From Planctomycetes bacterium B3_Pla (GTDB lineage Bacteria; Planctomycetota; Phycisphaerae; Sedimentisphaerales; Anaerobacaceae): a stretch of 64,000 bases of DNA. The notes beneath the pieces are model-generated. The model had not been told where the DNA came from. It did no database searches and was given only the letters and a program-made list of their open reading frames with translations. Each line of letters starts with the position of its first letter. Within the stretch, counting starts at the first letter, position 1. Shown here piece after piece: positions 1 to 9,600 of this stretch. Location of the stretch: assembly GCA_005223045.1 (NCBI GenBank), contig NJBM01000002.1, positions 62,001-126,000 on the forward strand, read 5' to 3'. Position numbers and translations under genes: made by a program.

Positions 1-304
1 GCAAGAGACCGGCAGGGCCGAAGCAAGGGCCAGGTCCGAAGCGGCAGCCAGACTCAAAGCCCAGGAAAAGGCCGTACAAGAAGCCCGGGCAAGGGCCAAA
101 CTTGAACAGAGACTCAGAGTTGAAGCCGAGAAACGAGCCAGGGCCGAGGCCGAAGCCAAAGAGGCGAGTCGGGCCGCAGGTGTCCCGGCAGAGACTGCAA
201 CGTGTGAATGTTGCGGCAGCGAAAAGAGTGGCGAGGGCAACTTAGTCAGGATCGATTCAGGCCAATTGTTCTGTTCGGACTGTCTGGTGGAACTGAGAGG
301 TTGA
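1..304 (+). CDS. Partial coiled-coil protein with C-terminal zinc ribbon (5' end off the window)
   Basis: An open frame runs from the left edge to a TGA at 302-304 with no start inside the window, so this is the 3' end of a longer gene. The visible 100 residues begin with about 65 residues almost entirely Ala, Arg, Glu, Lys and Gln, which is a highly charged alpha-helix or coiled coil. They end in two cysteine pairs (C-E-C-C-G, then C-S-D-C about 20 residues later) that look like a small zinc ribbon. Function is not recognisable. The next gene starts 70 bp downstream on the same strand with its own ribosome site. A structural or regulatory role is possible, but nothing visible decides this. 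Confidence 0.6.
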   Translation, partial: QETGRAEARARSEAAARLKAQEKAVQEARARAKLEQRLRVEAEKRARAEAEAKEASRAAGVPAETATCECCGSEKSGEGNLVRIDSGQLFCSDCLVELRG

Positions 305-374
305 CTCTGATACATCCCGTGAATTTGCCGCCGCGGTGGTAGTTTGAAGATGTCAATGATAGAAAGGATCTAAA

Positions 375-1877
375 ATGTACAAACAGCAAATCAGTCGGCG
401 CGATTTTCTGGCCGCAGCGGCATCCTCTTTCGCGTTCACATATATCCCCAGGCGTGTCTGGGGCGCCAATGACCGCTTCTACGTAGCCGGCATCGGCGTC
501 GGCGGCAAAGGAAGAAGCGAGGTCACGGGCGTGACCCAGGCCGGCGGCACGTTTGTGGCGCTCTGCGACGTCGACGGCAGTCGAGCCAATGAGACATTCC
601 GGAACTTCCCGGATGTGAAACGCTACAAAGACTTCCGCATCATGCTCGAAAAGGAAAAGGGCATCGACGCAGTGACGGTGAGCACGCCCGACCATACACA
701 CGCGGTTGCGTCGCTGATGGCTATGTCCCTGGGCAAGCACGTGTACTGCCAGAAGCCGCTGACCCGCTCGATTTACGAGGCGCGCCTGATGGCGCGGGCT
801 GCCAGGTACTACAACGTGCAAACACAGATGGGCAATCAGGCGCACGCCGGAGAGCCGATCCGAAGAGGCGTCGAGCTGGTGCGCGCCGGCATCATCGGTC
901 CGGTGCGTGAGGTACATACCTGGACGAACCGCCCTATCTGGCCTCAGGGGCAGAAGGCACTGGACGAGCGAAAAAGCCTCGCGGGCGAGCCAAAGCCCGC
1001 CGACCTGGACTGGGACTTGTGGCTCGGCCCGGCGCCTATGCGCAAGTACAACAAATGCTATGTGCCGTTCAAGTGGCGCGGCTGGTGGGATTTCGGCACC
1101 GGCGCGCTCGGCGATATGGCCTGCCATATAATGGACATGCCGTACTGGGCGCTGGATCTTGGCGCTCCGCTGTCCGTCGAAGCCGAATCTGGCGGAAAGA
1201 CCAGCGAAACCGGTCCTGACTGGTCCACGATCACCTACCAGTTCGCCGCACGCGAGTCAGTCGGCGGGGGCAAACTCGGCGGCGCGGTTGGCCCCAAGGC
1301 CGCGGTCGAGCAGCCCAGAGTTAAGTTTGTTTGGTACGACGGCAGCAAAAACGGCAAACAGAATGCGCCGTATGACCTGCTTAAAGAAGCCACTGAAGAG
1401 GCGAGAAAATCGGGCACAGCCGGGCAGGCAGCCGAGACAAGAGGCCGCAACAGGAAAAGGAGGGCGCCTTCCGGCCTCGATGACCCGAAGCGCTGGGACA
1501 TGATTCTTGTCGGCGACGATGGAATGATGGCGTTTAAGAGAAGCGGGGGCGGGACCGACTGGAGGCTTGTCACACCCGGCCATCGAATCGAGCAGTTTGC
1601 CGAGGTGCCGCAAACCATCCGCCGAGTTCCCAACGAAGACGTGGAGTGGTTGGAGGCGTGCAAGGGAGGCCCCAAAGCGCTGTCGAGTTTCGACTACGCA
1701 GGCCCGTTTACCGAGATGGTGCTGCTGGGCAACCTGGCCGTTCGCCTCGGCAAGAAGATCGAGTGGGACGCGAAAGCACTGAAGGCTACAAACGCCCCCG
1801 AGGCCGATGAGCTCATCCGGCGGCGGTACCGCAAGGGCTGGGACCTGACCCTGCCGGGCCAGGTCATGCGGATTTGA
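375..1877 (+). CDS. Tat-exported Gfo/Idh/MocA family oxidoreductase
   Basis: This 500-residue protein starts with a twin-arginine signal (S-R-R-D-F-L, residues 7-12, then a hydrophobic run), so it is probably exported folded with its cofactor. The N-terminal Rossmann fold carries G-I-G-V-G-G-K-G (39-46) and an acidic residue after the second strand (L-C-D-V-D). The family E-K-P motif reads C-Q-K-P at 125-128. The C-terminal substrate domain is long, with an extra charged, low-complexity stretch around 310-370. In planctomycetes such exported members are numerous and thought to oxidise or rearrange sugars, but the substrate cannot be read from sequence. The start follows a GAAAGGAT ribosome site. 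It overlaps the convergent isomerase gene by 14 bp at the 3' end. Confidence 0.9.
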   Translation: MYKQQISRRDFLAAAASSFAFTYIPRRVWGANDRFYVAGIGVGGKGRSEVTGVTQAGGTFVALCDVDGSRANETFRNFPDVKRYKDFRIMLEKEKGIDAVTVSTPDHTHAVASLMAMSLGKHVYCQKPLTRSIYEARLMARAARYYNVQTQMGNQAHAGEPIRRGVELVRAGIIGPVREVHTWTNRPIWPQGQKALDERKSLAGEPKPADLDWDLWLGPAPMRKYNKCYVPFKWRGWWDFGTGALGDMACHIMDMPYWALDLGAPLSVEAESGGKTSETGPDWSTITYQFAARESVGGGKLGGAVGPKAAVEQPRVKFVWYDGSKNGKQNAPYDLLKEATEEARKSGTAGQAAETRGRNRKRRAPSGLDDPKRWDMILVGDDGMMAFKRSGGGTDWRLVTPGHRIEQFAEVPQTIRRVPNEDVEWLEACKGGPKALSSFDYAGPFTEMVLLGNLAVRLGKKIEWDAKALKATNAPEADELIRRRYRKGWDLTLPGQVMRI

Positions 1878-2727
1878 CTTTCTGTGCGGCTTCGGCCGCA
1901 ACGGCAAGGCACTCTTTGATTTCGCCGATAGGATCGTCCGGATTGCCCTCGAACTCCAGCGACAACGCGCCGTCGAGGGGGAAGCCGACATCCTTGAGCG
2001 CCTTGAACATGGCGACAACATCAAGAAAGCCCTTGCCGATGATGACGTCGTGCGTCTTCTTGGCCTGCTCGGCTACGTCCTTGACGTGCAGGCCGAACAT
2101 GCGTCCTTTGAGTTTGTAGATGGCCTCGACAGGATCCTCGGCCGAGCGAATGAAGTGGCCCGTATCCACGCAGGCGCCGATATTGGGATGGCGGCCCTTG
2201 ACGGCCTCAGTAACATCGGAAATCTTGTCATACGGCGCGCCTGGTCCGTGATTGTGGATGGCGATGCGAATGCCGTACTCGGTCACCAGCTTGTCGAGAT
2301 TGTCAAACGAGTCGCGGGACGGATTAGCGCTGATGTTGCGGACATTCATCGACCTGGCAAACTCGAAAACGCGACGGTTAGCATTGTGATCGGCTGTGAA
2401 TTTGTGCACTCCCAGAGCGTTGCAGGTAATATCGTTCTGCTCCAACAGTCCGCGAACGCGCCTAACCTCATCGCCGGTAGCTTCGACTGGAAGGTGCTTG
2501 CGGGAGAACTCAACCCAGTGCAATTGCAGATCGTCATGGATGATTTGAATGGCCCGGTCGATGGGGAACTTGCGAAGGCCGTGGGCCTGGATGCCGAATC
2601 GAAACGGGCCGAACCTGCGTTTGGAAGCCTTGGCTTGTGTACTGGCGTAGCCGGTTTGCAAACTCAACAGAGCCATGCCGGTGGTGGCAGAGGCAAGAAA
2701 ACGCCGACGCGAAACCTTCGTTCCCAT
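1864..2727 (-). CDS. Exported sugar phosphate isomerase/epimerase (xylose-isomerase-like TIM barrel)
   Basis: A 287-residue protein with a Tat-type leader (S-R-R-R-F-L near residue 6) followed by an AP-endonuclease-2/xylose-isomerase-like TIM barrel. Typical barrel metal-binding segments are visible: I-A-I-H-N-H-G-P, C-V-D-T-G-H and S-L-E-F-E-G. Members interconvert sugars or sugar derivatives with a bound divalent metal; the substrate is unknown. I chose the ATG at 2727 because GAGGAG lies just upstream and it places the Tat motif at the N terminus; the longer frame to 2829 adds 34 residues with no signal character. The gene converges on the Gfo/Idh gene and overlaps its last 14 bp. The pair is a common planctomycete combination and may act on the same substrate. 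Confidence 0.85.
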   Translation of the reverse strand: MGTKVSRRRFLASATTGMALLSLQTGYASTQAKASKRRFGPFRFGIQAHGLRKFPIDRAIQIIHDDLQLHWVEFSRKHLPVEATGDEVRRVRGLLEQNDITCNALGVHKFTADHNANRRVFEFARSMNVRNISANPSRDSFDNLDKLVTEYGIRIAIHNHGPGAPYDKISDVTEAVKGRHPNIGACVDTGHFIRSAEDPVEAIYKLKGRMFGLHVKDVAEQAKKTHDVIIGKGFLDVVAMFKALKDVGFPLDGALSLEFEGNPDDPIGEIKECLAVAAEAAQKVKSA

Positions 2728-2992
2728 AGCGATGCTCCTCAGTTTGGTTTTCCTTTGGTCGTAACAGTACCCTTTGTGCAAGGATGTTAGCACAAATCTC
2801 TCCAATTGCAAGAGGCACACGGAATCCATCCTTCATCCTCAGCGAGACCGCAGGGAGATTCTTTTGCTGTCGGCGAGGCGCGGGCTGTTGTGGATGTGCG
2901 GCTGATGGATTATAATCGCCGCCGTCCGCAATGTGCGCTTGACCAGGAAAGTCCGGTGGAATGCTCGTGAGATAGTGATTGAAAGGAAACAG

Positions 2993-3847
2993 ATGCTAAC
3001 GACCCTCAAGGAAGTTCTCGCCGATGCAAGAAAAGGCGGGTACGCCGTGCCTGCCTTTGACTGCGTGGAAGATGTGATGGTAAGGACAATCCTGGAGACG
3101 TGCCAAAGAATGCGGTCGCCGGTCGTGCTCATGTGCCTTGTAGGGCAGGACCTCGACGGCAACGGATGGAGATACATCCCCGGTCTGGTCAGGGCGGTCG
3201 CCGATTTCCACGACATCCCGGTAGCACTTGGACTTGACCATGCAACGGATATAGAAACGATAGAAAAGGGTCTTGAAGCCGGTTTTACATCGGTCATGAT
3301 CGACGGCTCGGCACTGCCTTTTGCCGAAAATGCCGAAATTACCAGGGCCACGGTGGAGATGGCCCATCCCAAAGGCATTAGCGTCGAAGGTGAACTGGGA
3401 TTTGTCGGAGGGCTGGATTTACAGGAGACGGCAAATGCCGAATCTGTGTTGACCGAGCCTGACGAAGTGGAAAGGTTCATCGCATCGACCGGTGTGGACG
3501 CCCTTGCGATTTCGATTGGGACCTCGCACGGAGTCTATCGCTCCCTGCCCAACCTGAATATCGAAAAGCTAAAGGAAATAGACCAGGTTAGTTCCGTCCC
3601 GCTGGTGCTTCACGGCGGCTCCGGCACGCCGAACGACCAGATTCAGGAAGCGGTAAAGAACGGCATCTGCAAGCTGAACATCTATGCGGACAGCCGAATA
3701 GCAATGGCGCGGGGTCTGGAGAGATCGGCCGGCTCGCACGAAAGGCAGGATCCGCCGACTCAGGAGTTGTTCGGACCCATCAGGGAGGAGCTGGCAAAGG
3801 TCGTCGAAGAAAAGATCAGGCTCCTGTACGCCAACAACAGGGTGTAA
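2993..3847 (+). CDS. Class II (zinc-dependent) ketose-bisphosphate-type aldolase
   Basis: 284 residues, the usual length for class II aldolases of the FbaA/GatY/KbaY group, which cleave ketose (bis)phosphates to dihydroxyacetone phosphate and an aldehyde using zinc. Visible signatures are A-L-G-L-D-H-A-T (residues 78-85, catalytic Asp and a zinc His), V-E-G-E-L-G (131-136), L-V-L-H-G-G-S-G (zinc His) and K-L-N-I-Y near the end. The protein is predicted cytoplasmic. I use the ATG at 2993, preceded by GAAAGGAAA; an in-frame ATG at 2933 adds 20 residues without a good site. The hydroxyacid dehydrogenase follows after 18 bp, so the two are probably co-transcribed. The exact sugar is unknown. Confidence 0.88.
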   Translation: MLTTLKEVLADARKGGYAVPAFDCVEDVMVRTILETCQRMRSPVVLMCLVGQDLDGNGWRYIPGLVRAVADFHDIPVALGLDHATDIETIEKGLEAGFTSVMIDGSALPFAENAEITRATVEMAHPKGISVEGELGFVGGLDLQETANAESVLTEPDEVERFIASTGVDALAISIGTSHGVYRSLPNLNIEKLKEIDQVSSVPLVLHGGSGTPNDQIQEAVKNGICKLNIYADSRIAMARGLERSAGSHERQDPPTQELFGPIREELAKVVEEKIRLLYANNRV

Positions 3848-3865
3848 AGCATCAGGAAAGACCCG

Positions 3866-4927
3866 ATGAGATTACTTGCGATCAGTGACACATACATTCC
3901 GGCCGATTTCATGCGGGACGGCCTGTCCGAGTTGAAGGAAATTGGCGTTGATGTTGAGGTCAGGCATTGGGGACACGACAGCCTGATTGACCTTCAGCAG
4001 GACAATCTCGCAATAGAGTCCGGCGGCCCCGAAGCGGTCGAGCTGCCCAAAAGCATTACGCAAAACCTCCAGTCGTTCGATATTGTTGTAGTTCAGTTTG
4101 TGCCGATCAGCAGGCCCTTCATCGAAAAGGCGGAGAATCTTAAACTGATTGGCGTACTGCGGGGCGGCGCGGAAAACATTGATGTTGAATTCGCGACGCA
4201 GAGAAACATATCGGTGATGAACACGCCCGGCAGAAATGCACGGGCGGTGGCCGAGTGCACGATTGGGATGATTCTCGCCGAGATCAGGAACATCGCCCGC
4301 TCCCATGCGAGCCTCAAAAGTAACAACTGGCAAAGATCGTTTCCGAACAGCGACGCCATACCGGAACTCTGTGGAAAGACTGTCGGCCTGGTTGGTTACG
4401 GTGCCGTCGGGCGTTTGGTTGCAGGCTATTTGAATGCATTTGAAAGCAAAATCATCGCGTTCGATCCGTATTGTACCGGCAACCCGGCCCCGGCGGAACT
4501 GGTCGATCTGGAGTTTCTGATGAAGAACTCGGACATAGTCTCCATGCATGCAAGACTCACGAAGGAGAGTTTTCATCTGATCGGCGAAAAGGAATTGGCG
4601 ATGATGAAGCCGACCGCTGTTCTGGTGAACACCGCCCGCAGCGGGCTTGTGGATGAGCGTGCTTTAATAAAGGCCCTGGAGGAAAAGAGGATCGCCGGGG
4701 CGGCGCTCGATGTGTTCGATGAGGAGCCGCTGCCGACGGACCACCCATTCATCCGGCTTCAGAATGCCACCATCACGGCACACTTAGCAGGCAGCACCAT
4801 AGATTCGTTTAGAAACAGTCCGAAACTGATGGCCGGGCATCTGAGGAACTGTCTGTGCGGCCGCGAAGACATACCAGTCATCAACGGCATAAAACCATCG
4901 CTAAAGAACACGCCCGAAAGGCGATGA
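3866..4927 (+). CDS. D-2-hydroxyacid dehydrogenase (SerA-like)
   Basis: 353 residues with the two-domain D-isomer-specific 2-hydroxyacid dehydrogenase layout. The NAD-binding motif G-L-V-G-Y-G-A-V-G sits near residues 173-181, with an Asp after the next strand (A-F-D-P-Y). The catalytic Arg is in N-T-A-R-S-G, the Glu in F-D-E-E-P-L and the His in I-T-A-H-L-A-G. It resembles 3-phosphoglycerate dehydrogenase without an ACT domain, but its place 18 bp after an aldolase argues for a role in sugar-acid metabolism rather than serine synthesis. The gene ends at 4927, and a promoter for the next gene lies in the following gap. Confidence 0.87.
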   Translation: MRLLAISDTYIPADFMRDGLSELKEIGVDVEVRHWGHDSLIDLQQDNLAIESGGPEAVELPKSITQNLQSFDIVVVQFVPISRPFIEKAENLKLIGVLRGGAENIDVEFATQRNISVMNTPGRNARAVAECTIGMILAEIRNIARSHASLKSNNWQRSFPNSDAIPELCGKTVGLVGYGAVGRLVAGYLNAFESKIIAFDPYCTGNPAPAELVDLEFLMKNSDIVSMHARLTKESFHLIGEKELAMMKPTAVLVNTARSGLVDERALIKALEEKRIAGAALDVFDEEPLPTDHPFIRLQNATITAHLAGSTIDSFRNSPKLMAGHLRNCLCGREDIPVINGIKPSLKNTPERR

Positions 4928-4991
4928 CGGTCATATATCGGCGCAGATTCTTGTTTTTGAAGAACGGCGTGTTAAACCTGCCAGAATATTG

Positions 4992-5020
4992 TTGAAATTG
5001 AGATGAAATTCCGGTACTAT
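4992..5020 (+). promoter_or_regulatory. Sigma-70-like promoter before the secreted strand-repeat gene
   Basis: TTGAAA at 4992-4997 and TACTAT at 5015-5020 are separated by exactly 17 bp. They lie about 100 bp before the start codon at 5119, which has a strong GAAGGAGGA ribosome site. The match is by eye only. Confidence 0.45.
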
Positions 5021-5118
5021 GAGACTTGGAGCCTGCAGGAGTGTTTCCGTGAAATGAATATGGGAAAACCCACATTAGTCTTCTTTATATTAACTCTCTT
5101 TCTTGAAGGAGGAACACA

Positions 5119-6561
5119 ATGTTTAAGAAAACGACATGTTTGATTTCGCTTGTGCTGCCGCTGGTTCTATTCGACAATGCCTCGGCGATTATATACTGGG
5201 ACGCCGGCGGTCTCGACCAGCTCTGGAGCACGGCAACCAACTGGAACACCGATACTATCCCGACCAGTATCGATCCGGTTTCAATCGACAATCCGGAGGA
5301 CACGCATTGCGAGATCGAGGACGGTATTATCGCAGAATGCGAAACACTGAGGGTCGGCAATTCCGGATTCACCACAAACCTGGATATCAGCGGCGGATCG
5401 CTTACCGCAGCCGGGGCTTACGTCGGTGTGGATAATCAATCCGGCCACGGCATTCTGAATATGAGCGGCGGTTTATTTTCCACCGGATCGCTGCAAATCG
5501 GCTGGGCCGGCACCGGGACGCTCAACATGACGGGCGGCACCATCGAGCTAAATGATAACCTGGTAGTGCCAGGCAGGACCGGGACCGGGACGGTGAACCT
5601 CCTCGGCGGCACTATCTATGCATCCGAACTCCGCCTGACCTCCGAGTCAGGCTCAATTGATATTACCACAGGCACGCTGGTCCTTAACGGCAATGATAAA
5701 GAAAAAGTCCAAACCTTCATAAACGACGGCCGGATTACTGCCTATAAAGACCAGGGCAAGTTCAACCTGGATTATAACGTTACGAACGAAGGCAAGACAA
5801 CGTTGTCGGCTACGGCACTGCTTGATCCGATTCCGGCCGACGGCGCTACAATACCGCCCGGCGAGGTAGTGCTAAGCTGGACTATGCTCGATCGGGTTTT
5901 GCCGGATGAGCCGGTAACGGTCGATGTTTACTTTACCGACGACCTGGATGCGCTTCTATATTTTACCGATCCGGCCGCCATTCAGCTTGTCGGCAAACAG
6001 GACGTCACTTCAGTAGTAGTGCAAACCCAGTCAAAGAAGCGATACTACTGGGCCGTGGATACTTATCTGATTAGTAATGCCTTTCCGGTCATCGGTCCTA
6101 TCTTCAGTTTTGAAGTAGATAATCTGCCTCCGAGAGTGGAAGCCGGCGCCGATATTGCGACCTGGCTTCAGGACGGTTCCAGAACGGGCAATCTGGATGC
6201 GACCGTTATCGATGAAGAAGCCACCACTGTGCAGTGGTCGGTGGTTAGTGAACCGAATGAAGGGACGGCTGTTATTGAGAACGGCAATTCCGAGGATACG
6301 AGTGTTACCCTGTCGGCCGTGGGCGAGTATGTACTGGAGCTGCTGGTCTCCGACGGCGAATACTCGGGCTCAGATACCGTCACGATCAACGTGTATAACG
6401 ACAGTTGCCAAGCCGCCCAGTCGCTGCTGGAATACGTACCCTTGTTAGGGGATCTCAATGGGGACTGTAAAGTCGATGATGCCGATATGGCGTTGCTGAA
6501 CGAAAACTGGCTGAAGGATAATTCGCTGACTGAGGATTGGTTTGTAATCGGTGGATTGTGA
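5119..6561 (+). CDS. Secreted strand-repeat protein with Ig-like region and dockerin-like tail
   Basis: 480 residues starting with a Sec signal peptide (cleavage near A-S-A). The first part opens with Y-W-D-A-G-G and L-W-S-T-A-T-N-W, an autotransporter-like strand-rich region. Short repeats of the form G-x-L-N-M-S/T-G-G-x-I/F-x follow at about residues 100-190. Residues ~230-330 form a beta-rich segment, and ~340-435 resemble a PKD/Ig domain. The last ~40 residues carry D-L-N-G-D-C-K-V-D-D-A-D-M, an EF-hand-like calcium loop of the dockerin type common at the C termini of Phycisphaerae secreted proteins. A surface-attached or extracellular role is likely. No catalytic motif is seen. Confidence 0.8.
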   Translation: MFKKTTCLISLVLPLVLFDNASAIIYWDAGGLDQLWSTATNWNTDTIPTSIDPVSIDNPEDTHCEIEDGIIAECETLRVGNSGFTTNLDISGGSLTAAGAYVGVDNQSGHGILNMSGGLFSTGSLQIGWAGTGTLNMTGGTIELNDNLVVPGRTGTGTVNLLGGTIYASELRLTSESGSIDITTGTLVLNGNDKEKVQTFINDGRITAYKDQGKFNLDYNVTNEGKTTLSATALLDPIPADGATIPPGEVVLSWTMLDRVLPDEPVTVDVYFTDDLDALLYFTDPAAIQLVGKQDVTSVVVQTQSKKRYYWAVDTYLISNAFPVIGPIFSFEVDNLPPRVEAGADIATWLQDGSRTGNLDATVIDEEATTVQWSVVSEPNEGTAVIENGNSEDTSVTLSAVGEYVLELLVSDGEYSGSDTVTINVYNDSCQAAQSLLEYVPLLGDLNGDCKVDDADMALLNENWLKDNSLTEDWFVIGGL

Positions 6562-6672
6562 TCCCCGTCCATTCACCTTGCTATTATTTGTCGAGCTGCC
6601 GTATCGGGCAGTCAAGACCGGCTTGAATGGCCTCCATACAGCTTTGTCAACCAATGCTCGGCAAATCCGGGA

Positions 6673-9600
6673 TCAGGGTCTTGCCGCGTTAAAGCTCTTT
6701 GCTACCTCATCGGGTCGGAGGGCACGCCGGTAGATTTTCACTCCGGCGATTCGGCCGTGCACCTGGTATTGCGATCCCGGACCTGCGCCGTATTGTCCGA
6801 TGAATAACGGCCCTTGCCAGGGAGTATCGTTCGGGTAACATTGTACGGAGCCAACCTGTTTGCCGTCCTGGAACAGTTGTGCATTGTTGCCGTCGTAGGT
6901 GCCAATCAGATGTACCCATTTCCTGACCGGGATTGTGCCGCCGTCGCAATCTACACCTCCCAGGTGCCACCGCCAGGTCTGTCCCAGTTTTTGCAGGAAC
7001 CAGCCTCTGTCCTGCCAGCGGCCGCAACTGACAATCACGGGCATCTGATCCGCGCTGTCCAGATACACCCAACATTCGACGGACAGCCGAGCACGCAGGT
7101 CGAATTCACTTTTATACGGATAAGTCACAAAAGCGTTGCCGCGAAGCTCCAACGATCCGTCACGAATGGCTGCCGAGCCACGCACAGTTCCCTTCAAAAC
7201 GTCATTTTCCAGGAAATTCGCATTCAAGTTCTCTTTGAGCGCAGCTACAAAAACCGGCTCTCTTCGCTCCGGCAGAGCGCTTGCGGTTAGCCGGGGACTA
7301 TCCTGACTTTCTCGACCTCGCCGATCTACTGATCGCACCACATAAATGTAATCCACGTCGCCCGGCAGCCCGACGTCCACGAATTCATGGCCGAGTACCG
7401 GTTGGGAGTTTAGTTTCCGCAGCGTGCTTCCGGACACATCCGAGCGATAAACGTTAAACTTAGCTCCGGACCCGAGCGGAGCCTCCCAGATGAGTTTCAC
7501 CTGTCCCGGCTGCGGAACAGCTTTGACGTTCGTCGGCGCCGCCGGAGGAACGGACGCCGGTACATCCACAGCGGCATAGACGGGCCTGCTGCGTTCATCC
7601 TGCGAGGCTGCCACCAGTGCGTAATAATGCTGGCCGGCCGGGGCGTTGGCATCCTCGAAGCTGAACATCGTCGTGCTTGCCAGCAGCATTGCCTTCGCCG
7701 GCTCGAAATCGAGCTCGTCGCCGCGATACACATCGAACGAAAGGCCGATTGCATTGGCCGATCTTTCCCACGACAACCTCACCAAACCATCGGTGGCCGT
7801 TTCTGCATTCAACGCAGGTATCTTCTCCGGCAGCGGCACCGGCACGATCTGCCGACATATCCCCGGATTGACCTTTCCGCCGGGCATATCCACACGCGCG
7901 TGGTTGAGCGCCTGAAAACGAGCATTGCGAATAATGCCGAGCATCTTGCGATAGTGCGGATTCTGATCGGACTCGAAGGAAACGTGCGCCGTGCCCTGCG
8001 GGTCTCTCGTAGGCCAGGTCGGCGGGCGGAAGACGTCGGGCGGTATATGTTTCTGAGTAACAAGAAGCAGCCGGCCCTTCTGGGCCTTACGCTGCCGGCA
8101 CCAGGCCAAGCCGTTGCCGGCTTCGGTTTCTTTCAAAGGCGCCCGGAGGATTCGGCTGCGTTGAGGGTCTCCCAGGTTTACCCAGTCGTTGCCGACGGCG
8201 GCCTCGTGACAGTCCGTGCAGCCAGCCTGCTTCATCTCCGTCGTCAGTGCCGAACCTGCGGCCAGGATCGCCTCACAGGTGGCGTATTCGGTCCAGTTCC
8301 ACGTGCCGTAATAATTGCTGTTGGTATCCATCCAGGCTAAGATCAAGTCTCGCTGCTTTTTCGTGAGCCTGGCGATGCGATCCTCGTGGCCGCTGAGCAG
8401 CAGCTCGGTCAGCCGGGCCGCCCCCGATCCGATTGTGCGGGGCTCCAGTATGTCGGAAGACGTCGTATCGCTGTTATGACAGCGGATGAAGCCGACGAGA
8501 TTGTTCTTCAGCAGTGTCTCGTAGCTGATGTTGAAGGCCCAGGTCCAGCCGCCGGAAAGGTCGATTCCCACCGCAATGCCATCCTCTCCCCCGTGACATG
8601 CGACACAATGTTTGTCCAGAATCGGCTGAATCATCGTGGGATAATCGATATATCCGCTGCCCCACGACTCGGCGACAGGTTCTGCCGGCGGTCGCCTTTG
8701 AGCGAGCGGCGGCCGGGCATTCGGCGGCGCGGTCATCTTGTTTTCGTGGCAGCCGACGCACGACCGCGTTACCCCCGGAGCGGCCTGCACAAAGGTACGC
8801 ATGCGCTGAATCTCCCGGCCCTGCTCGTCCAGTGCCTGGAAATACACCGCCCGCCCTGCCGGCACCTCAAAATAAGCGGAGCCATCCTCGTGAACGGGCA
8901 CGACGCCCAGAATGTTCTTGACCACGTACGCCCCCTGCCAACTGACCAGAAAGGCCTGATTCCACCAGCGCCCTCCGCCCGGTATGCCGCTGATTCGCGT
9001 TGTCTCCTCGACGATTCGCAGCCACTTGATTTGGCCCGGGCGCACTCCTTTTAGTCCGTGGTAAATATTATTGACAAGAAACCGCCCCTTGCCGCCGGCG
9101 TCGGTCGTACCGGCAACAACCATAGGTCGTCGGCGCGGCTTAACCAGCATGGGCGCGAAGCAGGAAATATCCGGCTCGGCGTGCACCAACTCACGATGCC
9201 CCTCGCGGTCAACCAGTTCGATAATGCCGTGCCCGCCGATAGCGTTGTTGGAGAAGATGATATCGTTCTCAGACAAAGGCCACGGATCGCAGGGGCCGTC
9301 GCGCAGTCCCTGGTCCATCCTCACGGGGTATTCCGGCGTAAAGTTCGTCACGGCAGCAACTTCGTTCTTGCCCCGGCGCGGATCGACTATTGCAATGGCC
9401 CCCACAGCCTGGCCGTTGTGCGGCGTCAGCGAAGCCGCAATCAGACTCGTCCCCGGCACGGGCCTGGCATCGAGAACAGCCGTCGGCTTAGCGACATTAT
9501 TTGCAAACAACGCCGTCTCCTGCGTGCCGTCCGGGAACATCGTCCACAGGCTCTGCATATACAAAGCCGTCTTGTCCACGTACTCCCAACGCCCGTACAG

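Noticed and set aside
246..1127. 293-aa minus-strand ORF
   Set aside because: It is the antisense shadow of the Gfo/Idh gene, and its residues have no motif or signal peptide.
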